From an uncultured Collinsella sp. (lineage in GTDB: Bacteria; Actinomycetota; Coriobacteriia; Coriobacteriales; Coriobacteriaceae): DNA of 5,732 bases. The translations under genes were made by a program, and so were the position numbers. The notes under the pieces are model-generated. The model saw only the letters and a program-made list of their open reading frames with translations. It searched no databases and was not told the DNA's origin. This document shows, in pieces, positions 5,222-5,732 of this stretch (its first letter is position 1; every line of letters starts with the position of its first letter). Location of the stretch: NCBI GenBank assembly GCA_937989795.1, contig CALKBB010000031.1, positions 1-5,732 of the forward strand, read 5' to 3'.

Positions 5222-5578
5222 TTAGCGGGTGGGGCGCCAGACATGGAGGGCGCCGGCGAGGATGTCGACCTCGATGCGCGAGGCGACGATGGGCTCGCCG
5301 TCGGCTTGGATGGGGTAGTCTGGCTCCTCAAAAGTGAGCTCGGCATGGCGGCAGTGGCGCATGCGAACCGGTGGCAGCTTGGTGTGGTGGCCATCTTTGG
5401 CCGAAAGGAACATGGGAAGCGCGACCGCACGAGGGACGGGGCCGCAGGCGTAGCAGACGTCGAGTATGCCGTCGCAGGGGTCGGCATCGGGACAGATGCG
5501 ATAGCCCGAGCCATACGTGGGGCCCAGCTGAATCGCCATGATGGTCGCCCTCACGCGCTCGGCGGGCGCCCCGTCAAA
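5222..5578 (-). CDS. YegS/DgkB-type lipid (diacylglycerol) kinase, C-terminal part
   Basis: Reading leftwards from about 5578 to the TAA at 5222-5224, ~118 codons match the C-terminal half of a YegS/BmrU/DgkB lipid kinase, which phosphorylates diacylglycerol or related lipids at the membrane. Seen are FDGAPAE, the family's strand before the second domain, GSGYRICPDADPCDG (about 5468-5512; the usual GGGxRIxPxAxxxDG) and QADGEP (5291-5308), the conserved C-terminal QxDGE-type motif. The N-terminal catalytic domain with the GGDGT nucleotide loop is absent: upstream the frame changes to an unrelated sugar kinase sequence. Codon use here is GC-rich like the rest of the window. It converges on the release-factor-like gene across the long inverted repeat. 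It is probably an intact gene in the source genome, cut by a chimeric join. Confidence 0.8.
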   Translation of the reverse strand, partial: FDGAPAERVRATIMAIQLGPTYGSGYRICPDADPCDGILDVCYACGPVPRAVALPMFLSAKDGHHTKLPPVRMRHCRHAELTFEEPDYPIQADGEPIVASRIEVDILAGALHVWRPTR

Positions 5579-5585
5579 GCTGACT
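5570..5585. other. Probable chimeric junction
   Basis: Protein family, base composition and codon style all change within these bases. Both families would have Phe-Asp at this point (VSFD in KDG kinase, FDG in the lipid kinase), so a short identical stretch around TTTGAC (minus strand) could have joined two unrelated molecules or contigs. Confidence 0.65.
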
Positions 5586-5732
5586 GTCATGCCGTTTTCT
5601 TTTGCTGTTTTCAGGCATGTCAGGATCAGTTCACTGCAGCTTTTTCCAAGTGCAGGAGTGATACCGCTCAAATGAAGCCATGTATATCCTTCCAGAAGTT
5701 TCTTTACATCTGTTTTGCTGAAGTCGTACTCC
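5573..5732 (-). CDS. kdgK: Fragment of PfkB-family 2-keto-3-deoxygluconate kinase, probably foreign
   Basis: Reading leftwards from the window edge, about 53 codons give EYDFSKTDVKKLLEGYTWLH, then LSGITPALGKSCSEL and AKENGMTVSFD. This matches the middle of KDG kinases, where GITPAL precedes a helix and VSxDLNYR. KdgK phosphorylates 2-keto-3-deoxygluconate in hexuronate breakdown. The expected next residues (LNYRxxLW) are missing; the frame passes directly into the lipid kinase. Hand counting gives 68 G or C in bases 5576-5732 (43%), well below the neighbours, as expected from a Firmicute such as a Lachnospiraceae member. It runs off the right edge and has no start or stop of its own. Confidence 0.65.

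Noticed and set aside
5222..5732. Natural bifunctional sugar kinase-lipid kinase fusion
   Set aside because: Both domains are interrupted in mid-fold, composition changes abruptly at the join, and neither catalytic core would be complete.

Overview
The window looks like chromosomal DNA from a high-GC actinobacterial gut anaerobe, most plausibly a Collinsella-like member of the Coriobacteriia. This is inferred from GC-rich codon use, gene content and the dispersed hairpin repeats, not from a marker gene. The last ~155 bases differ in composition (43% GC by hand count, against 62% in a 60-base sample at 5281-5340) and in gene identity. They probably come from another organism.

Layout. 1-459 (+) is the 3' part of a YigZ/IMPACT-family gene. 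It converges, across a GC-rich hairpin terminator, on a minus-strand gene for a C_GCAxxG_C_C-type cysteine-rich protein (527-973). A ~230-base AT-richer divergent region follows, with two palindromes and a good sigma-70-like promoter. It serves metY (1204-2487), a PLP-dependent O-acetylhomoserine sulfhydrylase. A two-hairpin interval ending in a strong intrinsic terminator separates metY from a 12-TM MFS exporter (2629-3933). After a 159-base gap come xpt (4093-4671, xanthine phosphoribosyltransferase) and a small GGQ-containing release-factor-like protein (4755-5135).

Two perfect or near-perfect inverted repeats sharing an AGGGACTGT core lie after xpt (where one ends in a T-run and can act as a terminator) and after the release-factor-like gene. 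They look like one family of REP-like elements. The last reading frame (minus strand, 5222 to the window edge) is a composite. Its C-terminal part is a YegS/DgkB-type lipid kinase in the local GC-rich style. Its upstream part matches the middle of a PfkB-family 2-keto-3-deoxygluconate kinase in a lower-GC style. The switch falls near 5573-5578, where both families would encode Phe-Asp, so I read it as an assembly or library chimera, not a natural fusion.

The genes are separate housekeeping or accessory functions (sulfur amino acid synthesis, purine salvage, efflux, ribosome rescue, a redox-type protein). They do not form one pathway or an evident new system. The points most worth checking are the chimeric junction, the repeat pair, and the structured leader before the MFS gene.
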